From contig NC_063154.1 in NCBI RefSeq assembly GCF_020921035.1, forward strand, positions 7,378,001-7,442,000: DNA of 64,000 nucleotides, in the 5' to 3' direction. The notes below the pieces were generated by a model. It was not told the DNA's origin. It made no database searches and saw only the letters and a program-made list of their open reading frames with translations. This stretch comes from Rhodamnia argentea. Lineage: Eukaryota; Streptophyta; Magnoliopsida; Myrtales; Myrtaceae. Numbering within the stretch: the first letter of the stretch is position 1; each line of letters opens with the position of its first letter. A program made the position numbers and the translations under genes. Below, piece by piece: positions 35,881 through 47,623 of the stretch.

Positions 35881-37078
35881 TTAGTACATCCTTATTTCCC
35901 CAACGCCGCTGTTCCACAACTTGGCCGGCAAAAGCAAACTCAAGGTGATGCTAGCTACAGCTCTAACCAGCGACCTGTTGCTGTCGGCTTCCCGCACATT
36001 CTTCATCTTGTCACTCCCAGGATCATAAAAAGTCCAGGAGCTCTCCGAGCGTCTGAGCGCCATCACTCGGCCAACAAGATCAAGACTATCACCTAAGCTC
36101 TTCCAGCGGTTGAGCGCGATCTTTCAGCCTCAACAGCCCAGAACATCAAGTCGGTAGCGGCCCCCCACCGGCAACGGCAGACGGACACTATACTGCTTCA
36201 TCCACCGTTTGCTCTCCTCCATCACCCACACGTCTATACTCTCCTGGCGTGAGCAGTCGACGAGCCCCAGAACTCCCTGGAGGTCCACCAGGTGCGCGTT
36301 TTTTTGAAGCTCCGGGCACGGAGTCCACTCGAACTCCTCCTTCGTTACGTCGAAGGAAGAGATCCTGATGACTCCGCCTCTGCCCTCGGCTTTCCAGTGG
36401 ATCGATCCGGCGGCGGACACGGGGTCTCTGAGGATGAGGCTGGAAGGGGCGCTTCCTATGTCCCTCCATGACCGCGAGCCCTGATCAAGGACCTCTGCCC
36501 AATGTGCCACAGCCCTAAGTCCGTGGGCAAAGCAGCTCACTCGCACGATCTTGTACCGGCTGGTGAGGCGGTCCACCCCGATTCCGATACTGTGCAGGTA
36601 CAACCGCTTGGCGCTCGACTGCAGGCGCGACCGGTCGACGCTCGTCAGCGAGACCATTTCTCGCGTCAGAGGGTTGAAAAGATAGGTCACGCCAAGGTCC
36701 TCGAAGCAGAGCAAACCATGACACGAAGCTCGGGGTTTGTAGAGCCCCAACTTCAAGGCAAATTCGGGGATCAAAGTCCGTATGAACCCATCGTCCACCG
36801 CGAATTGGCTATCCACGAATTGGCGATCCACACGGCGTCTCAGCTCTGGGATGCAGCAAAATCCGGGTAGTTTTGTCGCCGCTTGTGGTTTGCATGGCGG
36901 CGAAGCGCAGGTGGTCGATGATGTCGAGCCATCGAGTGCAGACGAAGCTGAGCTTGAGGAGCGGTATAGTGGGTAGGCGAGAGAGGACGCTGCGGAGGAG
37001 GTCGAGAGGGAGTGAGCTCGTCCTCGGCATTGCAGACCGAGAAGAAGAGGAAGAAGAAGAAGGGCTATAGGTCGACAT
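35881..37078 (-). pseudogene. F-box protein gene with F-box-associated domain, disrupted
   Basis: F-box proteins are substrate receptors of SCF ubiquitin ligases. The reading starts at ATG 37078 with a Ser-rich leader, then an F-box (LPLDLLRSVLSRLPTIPLL, LSFVCTRWLDIIDHLRF). A one-base frameshift falls in the four-T run at 36871-36874 (AAAA on the coding strand); dropping to the neighbouring frame continues into the F-box-associated region: HGLLCFEDLG, YLFNPLTREMVSL, then WVMEESKRWMKQYSVRLP. Two close in-frame TGA codons follow at 36130-36132 and 36124-36126, yet the same frame stays open and protein-like for about 80 more codons (RWKSLGDS, SSWTFYDPGSDKM) to a TAA at 35881. Total length, near 398 codons, is normal for an intronless F-box gene. 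Several independent lesions favour a recent pseudogene over a single sequencing error. Confidence 0.8.
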
Positions 37079-37589
37079 TGGCGAGAGCACAGAAGAAGAT
37101 GTATTCTGGTTTGTTTCTATAATCGCTAATCTTTCACTTCCGCGATGTAGAAATTGACCCGAAGATGTATGTGTTCTCAGCCATACGATTTATCTACGAG
37201 TAAATGCCATGTCTTTATCTTAATTTCCATCTAACAAGAGAAATTGACTCGGAGATTTCGATGTTCTCGACCGGAGGAGTTATCCAAGTCTACGTTAGAT
37301 TTATATTTTGATTTTCCTCTGCAACAAGAAATAAGAAAACATGAATAAATCTTTTTTTTACGAGCTACATGTTTGTTAAGAATTCGTCAATCTCAAACAT
37401 CGATCACACAGTATAGAATCACCCGGTGCATTGAAAATTATCAAATCATCGTAACTAATTTCTTAACGGGTGCCCCTAAGACACTAACTAATATATTTAG
37501 AGTTTATAGATAAGAGAGAGTATCGACAAGTGTCTTTGTATTAAGGTATTGATTGAACGAAACACGAGAGACATAAGGTCAAAATTACC

Positions 37590-38050
37590 AAAAAAGTCAT
37601 TAATCTATTATATTTTTGTCAATTCTATCATACATTTTTTTTTTGTATCAATTTAGTTCTAAACCTTTTGCATTTGAGCAAGTTCGGTTTTCTAGCCAAC
37701 TTTGGTCTGCCGGTGTCGACGTGGGCGCCGACCGACGCCGACGTAGATAATTTTTAATAACATTTTTTGAATTACTTTTACTCTCTCTTTTTTCCTCTTT
37801 CCTTTTCTTTCTTTTTTCTTTTTGTTTTCTTCTTCTTCTTTCTCTGGTAGGCAAGGGTGAGGTTGGCCTGGCCCAAGTCAAGCCTAGCCTCGCCACCATA
37901 GCTGGGCGAGCTCGGGCATCCATGGTGGCCAAGCTCTCCCAATCATGGCAAGGTCGGCCTCGCCCGGACTTGGCAAGATTGAGCTTTGTTGTCACCGGGC
38001 GAGACCAAGCTCACCCAGCCATGGCGATGTGTAGATGCTGAGATTCTCCA
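37590..38050. mobile_element. Truncated MITE of the AAAAAGTC/CAATTCAATC family
   Basis: A left arm with ACCAAAAAAGTCATTAATCT and CAATTTAGTTCTAAACC resembles the arms of the elements at 6869 and 57501. It is followed by a CT-rich tract and a GC-rich segment with repeated CTCGCC/GGCGAG phrases, as in the centre of such elements. No matching right arm was found. Confidence 0.5.
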
Positions 38051-38419
38051 CCTTGACGAGCAACTTATGGATCAAAGACTTGGCTCCGACCTAGCGATAG
38101 ATCCCCGAGACTCGTCGTCTACAATCCAACCTCAAAGCATCGCAAGATCGCTATCTAGATCAGCGCATCTTCTAGTCACATCAATGACCTTCATGTCGCC
38201 ATGGATGTTGTCGGTCTCATGACAGATAAAAAAAACTATCACATAAGCATATTCCCAAATTTTAAAGAATCGGTCTACATAATCTTGACAGATATTCACA
38301 TATCAAAATAGCAGTTGCTTATCTCTTGTCGGGAAACATAGAATGTGGTCCGCCCCCCTTATTTGACAGAGGTTTTTTTTTTTTTTTTAACACTAGGAAT
38401 CAATTCTTTTTTTTCTTTT

Positions 38420-38540
38420 TTGTAATTGAGTCCTTAAAGTATATGTTATTTTATTGGAGTTAGTCCTTTCGCCAAAATAAAAATGAAAATGCTGACGTGG
38501 ACAAGCAGGTAACCACCACATCAATATTAACCATTGAACA
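38420..38540 (+). repeat. Dispersed repeat, copy 2 (partner at 31800-31950)
   Basis: Same order of phrases as at 31800-31950, including GTTAGTCCT, AAAATAAAAA and TGACGTGGACAAGCAGGTAA. Ends not defined. Confidence 0.6.
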
Positions 38541-41500
38541 GTTGGGTGTTCTTTGATTGATTTGCGGTCTTTTATAAGGAATACACCTAGAGTATTTATA
38601 ACCCATTTTCGACGGTTATACAGATAGTTACTCGGAAATTAAACATGCTCTAATTACCTCATATTATTTAGAAACACTTGTCTAAACAACAGTTGCATCG
38701 AGATCGTTGATTCCACTACTCTAACGGTTGCATCACGCACTCTTCCGCCCTGACGTTCACATGCTAGTGTCATTAACCTCATTGATTGGTGAACATTTTC
38801 ATCGACAACCAATGATGTTTGTTGTCGATGACTTTATTGGAGAGTTGTCAATTCTCTTCAAGTTGTCGACTATTCTATTCATCAACGACTTCTGTTTCAT
38901 CAAATCCTGCTTTCATCGACTAAGTTTATCACTCGTTGAAACTAACCAAGAGTTCTGGATCAATAAGGGAAAAAAAAAATAACCAAAAGTTAGGTCTTTT
39001 TCCATGCCAACGCAAATGCTTCTGATCAATGCCATCGAACCATAGTTCCCAACTCTGAAATGGCAGTGTGTGATGCATTCAGTGCTGCTATCACCCGCTG
39101 CTGCTGCAGCAGTCGGCCATTTGCAATGAAGATGATTTTCACTTGCTCAAAAAAATCCACACAAACACAAAAAGTTGAAACCCGACGCGATCGTTCTAAG
39201 ACTCGTGCCCAGCCCATTTCTCTTTTCTAACTATGGAACTGGGTCCAAAATAATTAGTATGGGCCGATTGATGCAGTTCAAAGTTCCTCGTATTAGCCGG
39301 ACATCATGGGCCGATGCATCTTAGGTTGGGCCGGAATCATGGGCTTCCTGTTCTCTTCTCTCGCCAAGGGTTCCAAAAGACCGGAACATGTGGCATTGCA
39401 TTTCATTCTATCATTTATCCAAAACTTCTTCCTAAGTACGGTGGTTAGTCAAAGTTTAGTGGGGATAATGGGTTTATTGTCATTGACAATTAAGAGGAGT
39501 GGATTAATTTCATTTCATTCCAAACCATTCATCTCGTGCTCTCTTTCTTCAAATTTCCAGCCGCTAAGGGCTGTGGTAAAATAAAGGGCACAATGCTTTA
39601 ATAATTGTTTTTCTAGTTATATATTGCATTTCGTCCAACTGGCCGAACGATATACAGATATAATTTTCATCGTTTCCTAACTTCCAAAGGCAGGATATGT
39701 AGACGGAAATGAAAGAAAAAACTTGGTTACATCGCCAAGGTTTCGAGATGCTGAATGAAGCCCGAGCTCCAGAGACTGTACAAGTTTTTCCTTCTCTCTC
39801 CAGCGGCAGAAGTTGATCTGCTTCGTCTAACTTTATGCTCAAGTCACTAAACTTAGCATACAATAATCAAGGTATTAATACATATGAAGGCACAAATTAA
39901 TCATTCATTTGAGCAGCACTCTCTTACTCAAGCGGCACGCGCGTGCCGGGCTGCATTATCCAACTTGCCCAGTATTTTACAAAGAGACAGCATCATCTCC
40001 CGTCGTTAGCTCCTGTCGTACATGTGTATCCATGTATGAAGATTAGATTAAAGTTAAACAGATAGATTCGTGCATTGATAACTATTATTAGGGTTTGATC
40101 ACTGTCGAGTACGAACAAGAGTTTTCTGATGAACGCTTTAGACGAAACCCACGTCGAGAGAGAGGACAAAAGACAGTTATTTTAAATCCAGAGTTTCTAC
40201 CTCAGAAGGCTGTCGTGGGCTCTCCTCTGACAGGACCTAGGGATTTTTGTTCTCTCCATCTTAATTATTACTCAACCCGCTTTTGAATGACCATCGCAAG
40301 GGTTTGGACGTATTATGTTCGCAGCTTAATTTATTGGTTTCGGACCTGAAAAAAGGGAAAAAAGCTAATGATCTGGACCCTGGTACACTTCAGCATGATG
40401 ATTACGCCGACCACATTGACCCTTGATGCATCGTCGAGTCGTAATGGTCCCAAGTTGGGGGCGGGGGGTGGTGGGTGTTTGTGATCTAAGCAACTTGCTA
40501 GCAAACCCCTCAGGTATAGATCAATTGCAATTTCAGCCCACATCTTTCGGTTTTCTGCAATTGTTCTCCTCGGCCGCCGAGGTTATTTACCAAACGGTAC
40601 AGACAGGTACAAGTAATTAGAGCTGTAACTTTTTCAGTTATTATTCTGGGTCATTTATCAACGGACCAGAGCTTTTCTTAGATAATATGTTAACAATGTC
40701 CCGATCGCAAGTTAAATTCTTCCTAAAGTGCCAAATTACGATTTTTTGAAAGAGAGTATTTCTTTTTCTGCACTCTTGCACATATACTTAAGGTTCACAT
40801 TAGACCTCGTTTGCATGGACATAAGGGTAGTCGATATGTACCTTCGATTTTAATTAGATACCCTTGTAAAAGTGAAGTTGAACTAGAAACATCTCGTCTA
40901 CATCGACAATATTATAGATGCATGAAGGAATATGAGCAACAAAATCGAGGGAGATAATCACAAAATAATGATAAGAGTATAGGGAGTTGCAATCCAAGCA
41001 CCTCATAATTGACAGGGTCTACTTAAAGGTATATAGTATTTTACATATTTGCTATTTCTTCAACGGCCCTTTTGTTCTGTTTATGAGCTCGAAGTAAAAC
41101 TTAACTTCTATTCGTGCGTCTCCTTCAATATTAGCTCGCGCTGATCCAAACTCATCTATGAGTTGCATAATGGCTGAGTAGTTGGTGAGCATGGTAGTCA
41201 ACTCATTTCACGTAGAGCAATCGATGTGGACTCTTGTCTCTAGCTTCATGGGAGTCCTTGCTTGAATTATATATTTAGACTGCTTGCCTAGTTGAGAAAA
41301 GGACATGTTGTACAATAATTTGGAGCCACCATATCTGTACCATAGTGTCTATAACACTTGGTTAAAGGTGGTCAGAGCGCAACTTCCACTATCAGAATGC
41401 TGGATACTGCAGGACTAAAGACCGAAGCTTTTCTTCATTTGACTCCTCTATCACGAATTTACCAATATTTAAGGATAGCCATCGTTCATAAGGTGCTTAT

Positions 41501-42904
41501 ATCCTACATGACAATCCTAGCCCCGATGGGAAGCTTCACTCAATTCTTTGTGCTAGAACGACATTGCCTACCCATATTGCAACTCGTCCGTGTCAGCACA
41601 GGTCTAAAAAGGGCCATGTCGGTTTAAAGTTACGCGAGACTTATTTATCATAGCAACAACTGAAACTGAATAATGTGAGATCAAAGGCCTAGCAATCGAC
41701 GCCCGACATCTCCATCCTAGCGTTGATAACATCGCTTGAGCGTAGCCTCCCTGAGCCCATTACCGAAACTATACTATATGCCTCGATCTCGGGCCACCAC
41801 AAACAGCTTAAACAAGGAGACGTGAGATCAAAGACATACCAATCAATAAGACCATGCAGATGTGGCCAAACCAACTAAAATAGCTAGATCATCGTGGCCA
41901 AATGAGACGCACTTAGACTAAGCTATATATTATATGATTTAGGAATCAATCGATTCTTAACTTAAGTCAGCCCCCGTACGCGTTCCTTTTCTCTTCAAAC
42001 CTCGTCAAAATTTAGCTGGTGAACGTACCTTTCACCACGCTCTACAAGAACGTGATTAGTTCATGAATGCGAACGGGTAACCGTCGACTTCCAATAGCCA
42101 GCGTCCAAAACGAAAGTGGTTCACGTTTTTATCTAGAAACAGTAGGTAGTAAAAGCAAATTCCATGTGAAGTCGTGGCTCATAAGGTCCAAAAGGACTCC
42201 AATCGGCGGGTTAACTTTCTGGTGTTCGCGTGGGGCTCGCGTCGATTCGTCTCAGTCAACCTTACAATGTAAATGCACGACCAACTTTAAAGTCCCACGA
42301 CCGAAACCTAAACCCAAAAATATTACATTTTAGTCATGTTTGTCACGCTATTGGCACGGTCTAAAGAGCCACTATAACCGGTAAAGTGATCATCATCCGT
42401 CTATTTCAAAATGTGTGTTGCAATTTTTCCTCGCGAGACATTTCCTTCCCGTCACTATCCTAAGTAGAGATAAGCATGAGATTCACTTTTTGAGGTACCA
42501 GCAGCATTCCTATACTTAGTTTGAAAAATCAGTTCTAATCTCTAACTTGACATAATTTCACCAATCTAAGTGGTCCGTTATTACACCGATAGCCATTTAC
42601 TGTGTTCGTTTTTCGTTTTTCGCTGAGTTAATTTGATTTCAGATATCAATAGGTATTGCATTATGTACTTGCGTAGGCATATTTAATTGTCCTATGTGTG
42701 TTTGTCAATTAGCACTAGTCACAAACACTAGTGCTCAAAAGAAACGGATTTGTTTCCATTGTGGTAGGTTTTGCGAAAGAGTTGGCATGTATTAAAAAAG
42801 TGTCGATAAGGAAAAGTTATGGGATAAGTGCATTGGACTTGATTTACCAACACTTTTCTTACCAATGTATCGAGAAACTTTCTTTATAACACTACCAATT
42901 TTTC
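38541..42904. other. Intergenic, nothing firmly recognised
   Basis: No supported gene. ORFs such as 39306-39584, 41358-41627 and 42067-42333 are short and lack motifs. A stretch near 41000-41300 read on the minus strand looks faintly like a copia gag helix region but is too weak to annotate. Confidence 0.45.
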
Positions 42905-43922
42905 GGGAAAATTATCTTAAATCTCTTAAAGTTAATGCCACTTTGGCCAATTCAGTCATTAACTTTTCAATTACGCCACTCGAGTATAAAACATTTAAAA
43001 AAAATCAATTGAGTCTATCCGACAAATTTTAGCTAGAAATTGCTGACTTGGACACTAGTGGTGCCATATAGGATAGCCCGCGCCGACATTGACATTTTTT
43101 CATAAATTTTTTACAACTTTCTTATATTTTATTTTTCTTTCTATTAACTCCAAGTGGTCCTCACCAGACATGGCAGGAAAAAAATGAAAAGAAAAGAAAA
43201 AGTTTTAAAAAAAACTTTGAAAATTTTTCAAAGAACTTATAAAAATTGTCTACCTCAATGCTAGTCATGTCACGTAGGATGTCCGGCATTTATATCAGCT
43301 ATTTTTAGCTAAAATTGATCGAATGTACTCATTTGAAAAGGTGTCAAAAAGTTTATGGCCCTATTTTGTTCAACATTTGGCCAAAGGACTTTGAGAAAAT
43401 GCAAATACCTTTGGGTGAAAGGCTTTTTTCATAATGCAATTAGTATTTGATAAAATGTATTTTAAAAACACATTTGAAAAACAACTTTGACGTAAATGTT
43501 GTTTGGTGAAAAATGAACTTTGTAAAGTTTTTACTTTTTGAAAAAAAAAGCGGCAGTCGGGGGGCGCGGTGACTGCGGGTAAGCGAAGGTGATAAAATTA
43601 AAATAAAAAAAATTTAGTTGTATTTCGCAAAATCCTTTAGCTCAAAGTACCTCGAGGTACTTTTGGGTAAAGGACTTTGGAGAGCATTTGAGATGCAATT
43701 GCATCTCCCCAAAGTGAGCCAAAAAATGAACCAAACACCATTTGTATTTAGCCAATGGATTTTAGAGTCTCAATGCTCATTTTTAATGCTAAACCAAACG
43801 GGGCCTATGACTCAATTGACAAAACTGAAAGATTTAGGAATAAATTGGCCAAAATGCAGTAGGTTGAGGACTTTTTGGATAAAGTGCAATAGATTTATGA
43901 CTTTTTGGACAATTTTTTTCCC
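42905..43922. mobile_element. MITE split by a second, nested MITE
   Basis: The left arm begins GGGAAAATTATC and contains GGCCAATTCAGTCATTAACTT. The right arm, after the nested element, contains GACTCAATTGAC, GATTTAGGAATAAATTGGCC and ends GACTTTTTGGACAATTTTTT then CCC. Removing 43357-43805 plus one TAT rejoins GTTTAT to GACTCAATTG, the same order as the uninterrupted relatives at 7188 (GGTTTATGATTGAATTGG) and 57865 (AGTTTATGATTGAATTGG). Confidence 0.72.
43357..43805. mobile_element. Nested MITE with GGCCCYRTTTKGTTNA ends and TAT target duplication
   Basis: The left terminus is GGCCCTATTTTGTTCA and the right terminus, reversed, GGCCCCGTTTGGTTTAGCA. The trinucleotide TAT flanks both ends (43354-43356 and 43806-43808). 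About 449 bp, non-coding, with the internal palindromic segment GTACCTCGAGGTAC. The 3-bp duplication and GGCCC..TTTGG ends fit a Tourist/PIF-Harbinger-type MITE, although the usual duplication there is TTA/TAA. Confidence 0.68.
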
Positions 43923-44379
43923 AACACTTCCTACATTTGCACTTGCTCCTTTCGTTTGAAGGTTCACTCCTACCTTCAATCGGACAAGACTAGCAATAGT
44001 CCTTACTTTCTAACTTGAATCACTAACTACAGCTATTCCGTTCAATTCCTTCCTCCCTTCACTCATGCTAAGTAGAAGAAGTAGAATTATTGGCTTTTTT
44101 TGACATCTCGATTTGACAATACTGTGAATAGATAGTTTGAGCTTGAATAATGATGGGTTGAGGATACCCCTTAATGACTTGCCTTAGAACATAGGATTGA
44201 GCACCTTCGGACAAGTCCTAAAGAAGAAGATAACAAGTGAATAACGAGGAAAACAACCACTATACTTTCGTTCGGGGATTCTAGCAACCTTTATTTGGTG
44301 ACTTAATAACTTTATTCCCAATTAAGTGACCTAGCAAAAAGTCGGTAAATTAAAATCTATCAAATAATCGTTGGTAATT

Positions 44380-45110
44380 AACTCAAATGGTACTTGGAAA
44401 TCTAGAAAAAAGAAAATGTGATAAATCGCTTAATTTGGAGTTATTTATATTACAAAAGAATTGACAAATTTATGGCGTCGCTAAGAAAGGTAAATGAAAA
44501 GTGGTAATTAAAATAAAAATAAATTTGGGCAAGAAACTCAAATGAGAGTTGATAACCCAAAACTAATTGAATTAATCATAACAAAGTTGATAAGTTATTC
44601 TAATTAAGGTTGGTAATTCTAAAACAAAAATTGGTAAATCCAATGCGTGGATAAAAAATACAAATAAAAGTTTGTAAACAATAAAAAAAAAGTTGACAAA
44701 TATACATAAAACAAATCAAATCAATACAGGTAAGTAACTCAAACAAGAGTGGGAAACCCAATATTTTGTGGTAATTTAATGCGAGAAACGTTGGTGAGCC
44801 ACGTTAACTTTAGTTGATAATCTCTAAAAAAAATAGTAAATGCAAGGGTCGCTAACAAGGGCAAACAAAAATTGGTAACTCAACAAAAGAATTAGTAAAA
44901 AAAATTGTAAAAGAAGTTGGTGAGTAATCAAATGAGAGTTGAAAACTCAAAACTGGTTGGTAATTCGATACGATAAAACTTGTTGAATCACTCTAATTTA
45001 GCTTGGCAATTTCATATAAGAGTTAGTAAAATATGAAAGTGGGTAAATTATTATACAAATTGCTAATTTGCAAATTTAAGGAAAAAAATTGGTAATTACC
45101 TTTTTGCAGT
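44380..45110. repeat. Degenerate tandem repeat, unit about 200 bp
   Basis: The composite phrase AACTCAAAtgagagTTGataaCCCAAAACT recurs in diverged form at about 44530, 44737 and 44931, with a partial copy near 44385. Between copies there are repeated TTGGTAA phrases. Spacing is about 195-205 bp for the last three. Non-coding. Confidence 0.5.
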
Positions 45111-47385
45111 TTACCAACAAGTTGCAAAAATGACAAGTGATTTTTTCCTTTCCAACTATGCCAATACTTATGCTTTTTTTGTTTCACAAAAAATTTAATG
45201 ATTTGAATTTTTTTATAAAAAAACAAGTGATCGCTCATCTCACTTACCAAAATAAATGAACGAAATTTTTTTCCATCATAATAAAAATATCTAGACATAA
45301 ATTGATGTCGATAGTAAAGTTACTTTTTATTGGCTAATTTTCTCAAGCGATGTGACCGATCATTTTTACGAAGATATTTTTCAAATCGATAATTTTCCAT
45401 GAAACAAATGGGGGCTTAATTAAATTTACAAATGTGGACAAAAGGAATCCGTATTCTTGAGCTTTCAATGACAGAATTCTGTCACAAATGTAGCACTCCT
45501 ACTTTTGCTACTCAATCAGTCAATCGTCCGTTCTAAACCCGCTTACTATAAGCTCGAAACCCGAAATTCAACATTTCATAGCGATGTGTCGCGAGCTGAA
45601 CCAAAGACTGCAAAGTGCCAAGGGTTGTAAAAAGACGAGAGCTAAAGGCCAAGAACGACTCCAACCACCATCTGATGGATTGTTCAGGACGACCCCTTCT
45701 TTCGGTTCGAAGTGAGCATTCCAAACTCCAGTAGTTCGCACGTAGTTGTTCCTCTTATACATCTCTGACTCTGAACGACGCTGCATGCATGGATATCATT
45801 TAACTATAGTAGGAAGCAGTTGATCTCTCCACATCTGCAGAAACTGCTGCTTTAGAAAGTTGCCAAATGTTAGAGTATGATATGATAAAGACTAGATCAC
45901 ATTTCGTGGGTCGCTTTTAAATATTGACTTCAATATAAAAAGTATAGGTTAGCACGTTATATTCTAAGCCTAGCGCTCCACATGCATCGAACGTAAACGG
46001 GTTTGAGGTGACTAGGAACGGAAGTTGCCAGAGACAAACTAAGGCAAAAGACAAAACCGAAGGAAAGGTTAATACCTTCGTAGCGACGTGTCATTAAAGA
46101 ACTCGAATCATTCAGCATGTGTATATGACTGTATGTATGGATTGACTCTCTTCTCTGCAAGTTAGCCGCACATCTGTTGGTACGAGGTGGTTTCTAAGTT
46201 CTTGATATTGCCTAACTCCCTTAGAAGATTCCAAAACCTCTTTGTTTCTGAAGAAATTGACAATTAAAAGGCGTTTTTGTTTTTCTTGATTGGGGAAAAC
46301 GGACCGTCATCGATGGCTCCTCTCCACGGAAAAAAAAAAAAAAAACAACGATGTTATCCTCTTTTAAATAGAAATATTAAACGAGCTTCACCTTTTCCTA
46401 ATCAGAATAGCCGTCTAATTCAGATAACGCCTCATTGATTACGAGCATCCCATTACACCCTATCGCAAGATCTTAATTCCATGATTAATTAAAGCTTTAT
46501 CTCCATATGTCAACGTTCATAAGATAAGCGAATTACATGTCAACTGAAAGTGATCGACACCCTCTTTGCATTTGCTACCATTCGTGTTCTTCTGTCTTGT
46601 TTTCTTTCGGAGAACTTTATAAAACTGAGGTTTATCGACCTTGTTGGATCGTAATAGTGTTTGTTTATGGACTCTTTGGACGTGTCAGTAATTGAGATTG
46701 GGACCATCACGCGGGCTTTTCCTACATATTTGAGAGTCTAAATCATTATGTCAACAACTTAAGTAAACTCCATCAACGTCAGCGGAAATAAATAAAGTTT
46801 GCAGAACCTAATCAGCAAATCAGCCATTTCGCATAATAAAATGGCGTTGATCATGAACCACGAAGACGATAATGACCCGTCAAGCTCCATGAACCAACTG
46901 CTTGGAACTCGAATGAGCCAGCGGATCAAGTTCTACCGAGGACGGATAATTGGCAAGTGGGGTTGCATGACTCACGATTGATAATCAATCGATCGAGTCC
47001 AACTTATGATACAATAAGATTAACCTAAAAACCGGGATTATACTATTCTCTTACTTAAAGCCATGTTTTGATCCCATGACGCTGAAGCACAACTTATGTT
47101 TATCTGTTTAGCTAGCTCTCGTTCTACAATATTCCATTAATTTCATCTTCACGTTAAAATATATTCCTCCACAAGATTTGAAGGCGGCATATAGTTCAAG
47201 TTATTGGAAGGTATACTCTCTAAATAGATCGACGCGCAAAATGCGTGCGGTTGTTGGAGGATGTATTTTTTGGATTTGGACGTCTCGTTATTCTTTGTAA
47301 TTAGGTGCAACAAAGTTCATAAACATTTTACCAAAAGTGCAATTGAGTCTAAAAATTTATCCATAAAGTGCATTCGAGTATATTC
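45111..47385. other. Intergenic, nothing firmly recognised
   Basis: AT-rich sequence. The piece at about 45360-45415 shares a short AATATTTTTCAAATC-type phrase with about 16225-16265, suggesting remnants of one repeat family. No gene signal. Confidence 0.45.
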
Positions 47386-47390
47386 GTCAG

Positions 47391-47612
47391 TGAAAGAAGA
47401 TGACAAAGACGAGGAACATGATTAGAAAGAAAGCTTTTTCTATTCTGTTTTTTGAAGGTATCGTTTGTACAGTTGTATATAAATAATATTGACAAGACAA
47501 AAACAAAAAAGGAAAATAATTATACACAAAATCAATCAAGTGCATAATCCCCTAATATAATCTTCAATCAAGAAGATTGCAATCCGATCCTTAATTATTA
47601 GGATCTCCAACA
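47391..47612 (-). repeat. 3' LTR of the right copia element
   Basis: Minus-strand termini TGTTGGAG...TCTTTCA (TG...CA). Near-identical to 52768-52990. Confidence 0.95.
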
Positions 47613-47623
47613 CTCCCCCTCAA
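47613..47623 (-). other. Polypurine tract
   Basis: TTGAGGGGGAG on the minus strand, immediately before the 3' LTR; primes plus-strand DNA synthesis in LTR elements. Confidence 0.9.

Noticed and set aside
41000..41340. Faint gag-like helix region on the minus strand
   Set aside because: Only composition and a short ordered similarity; no zinc knuckle, no adjacent pol or LTR.
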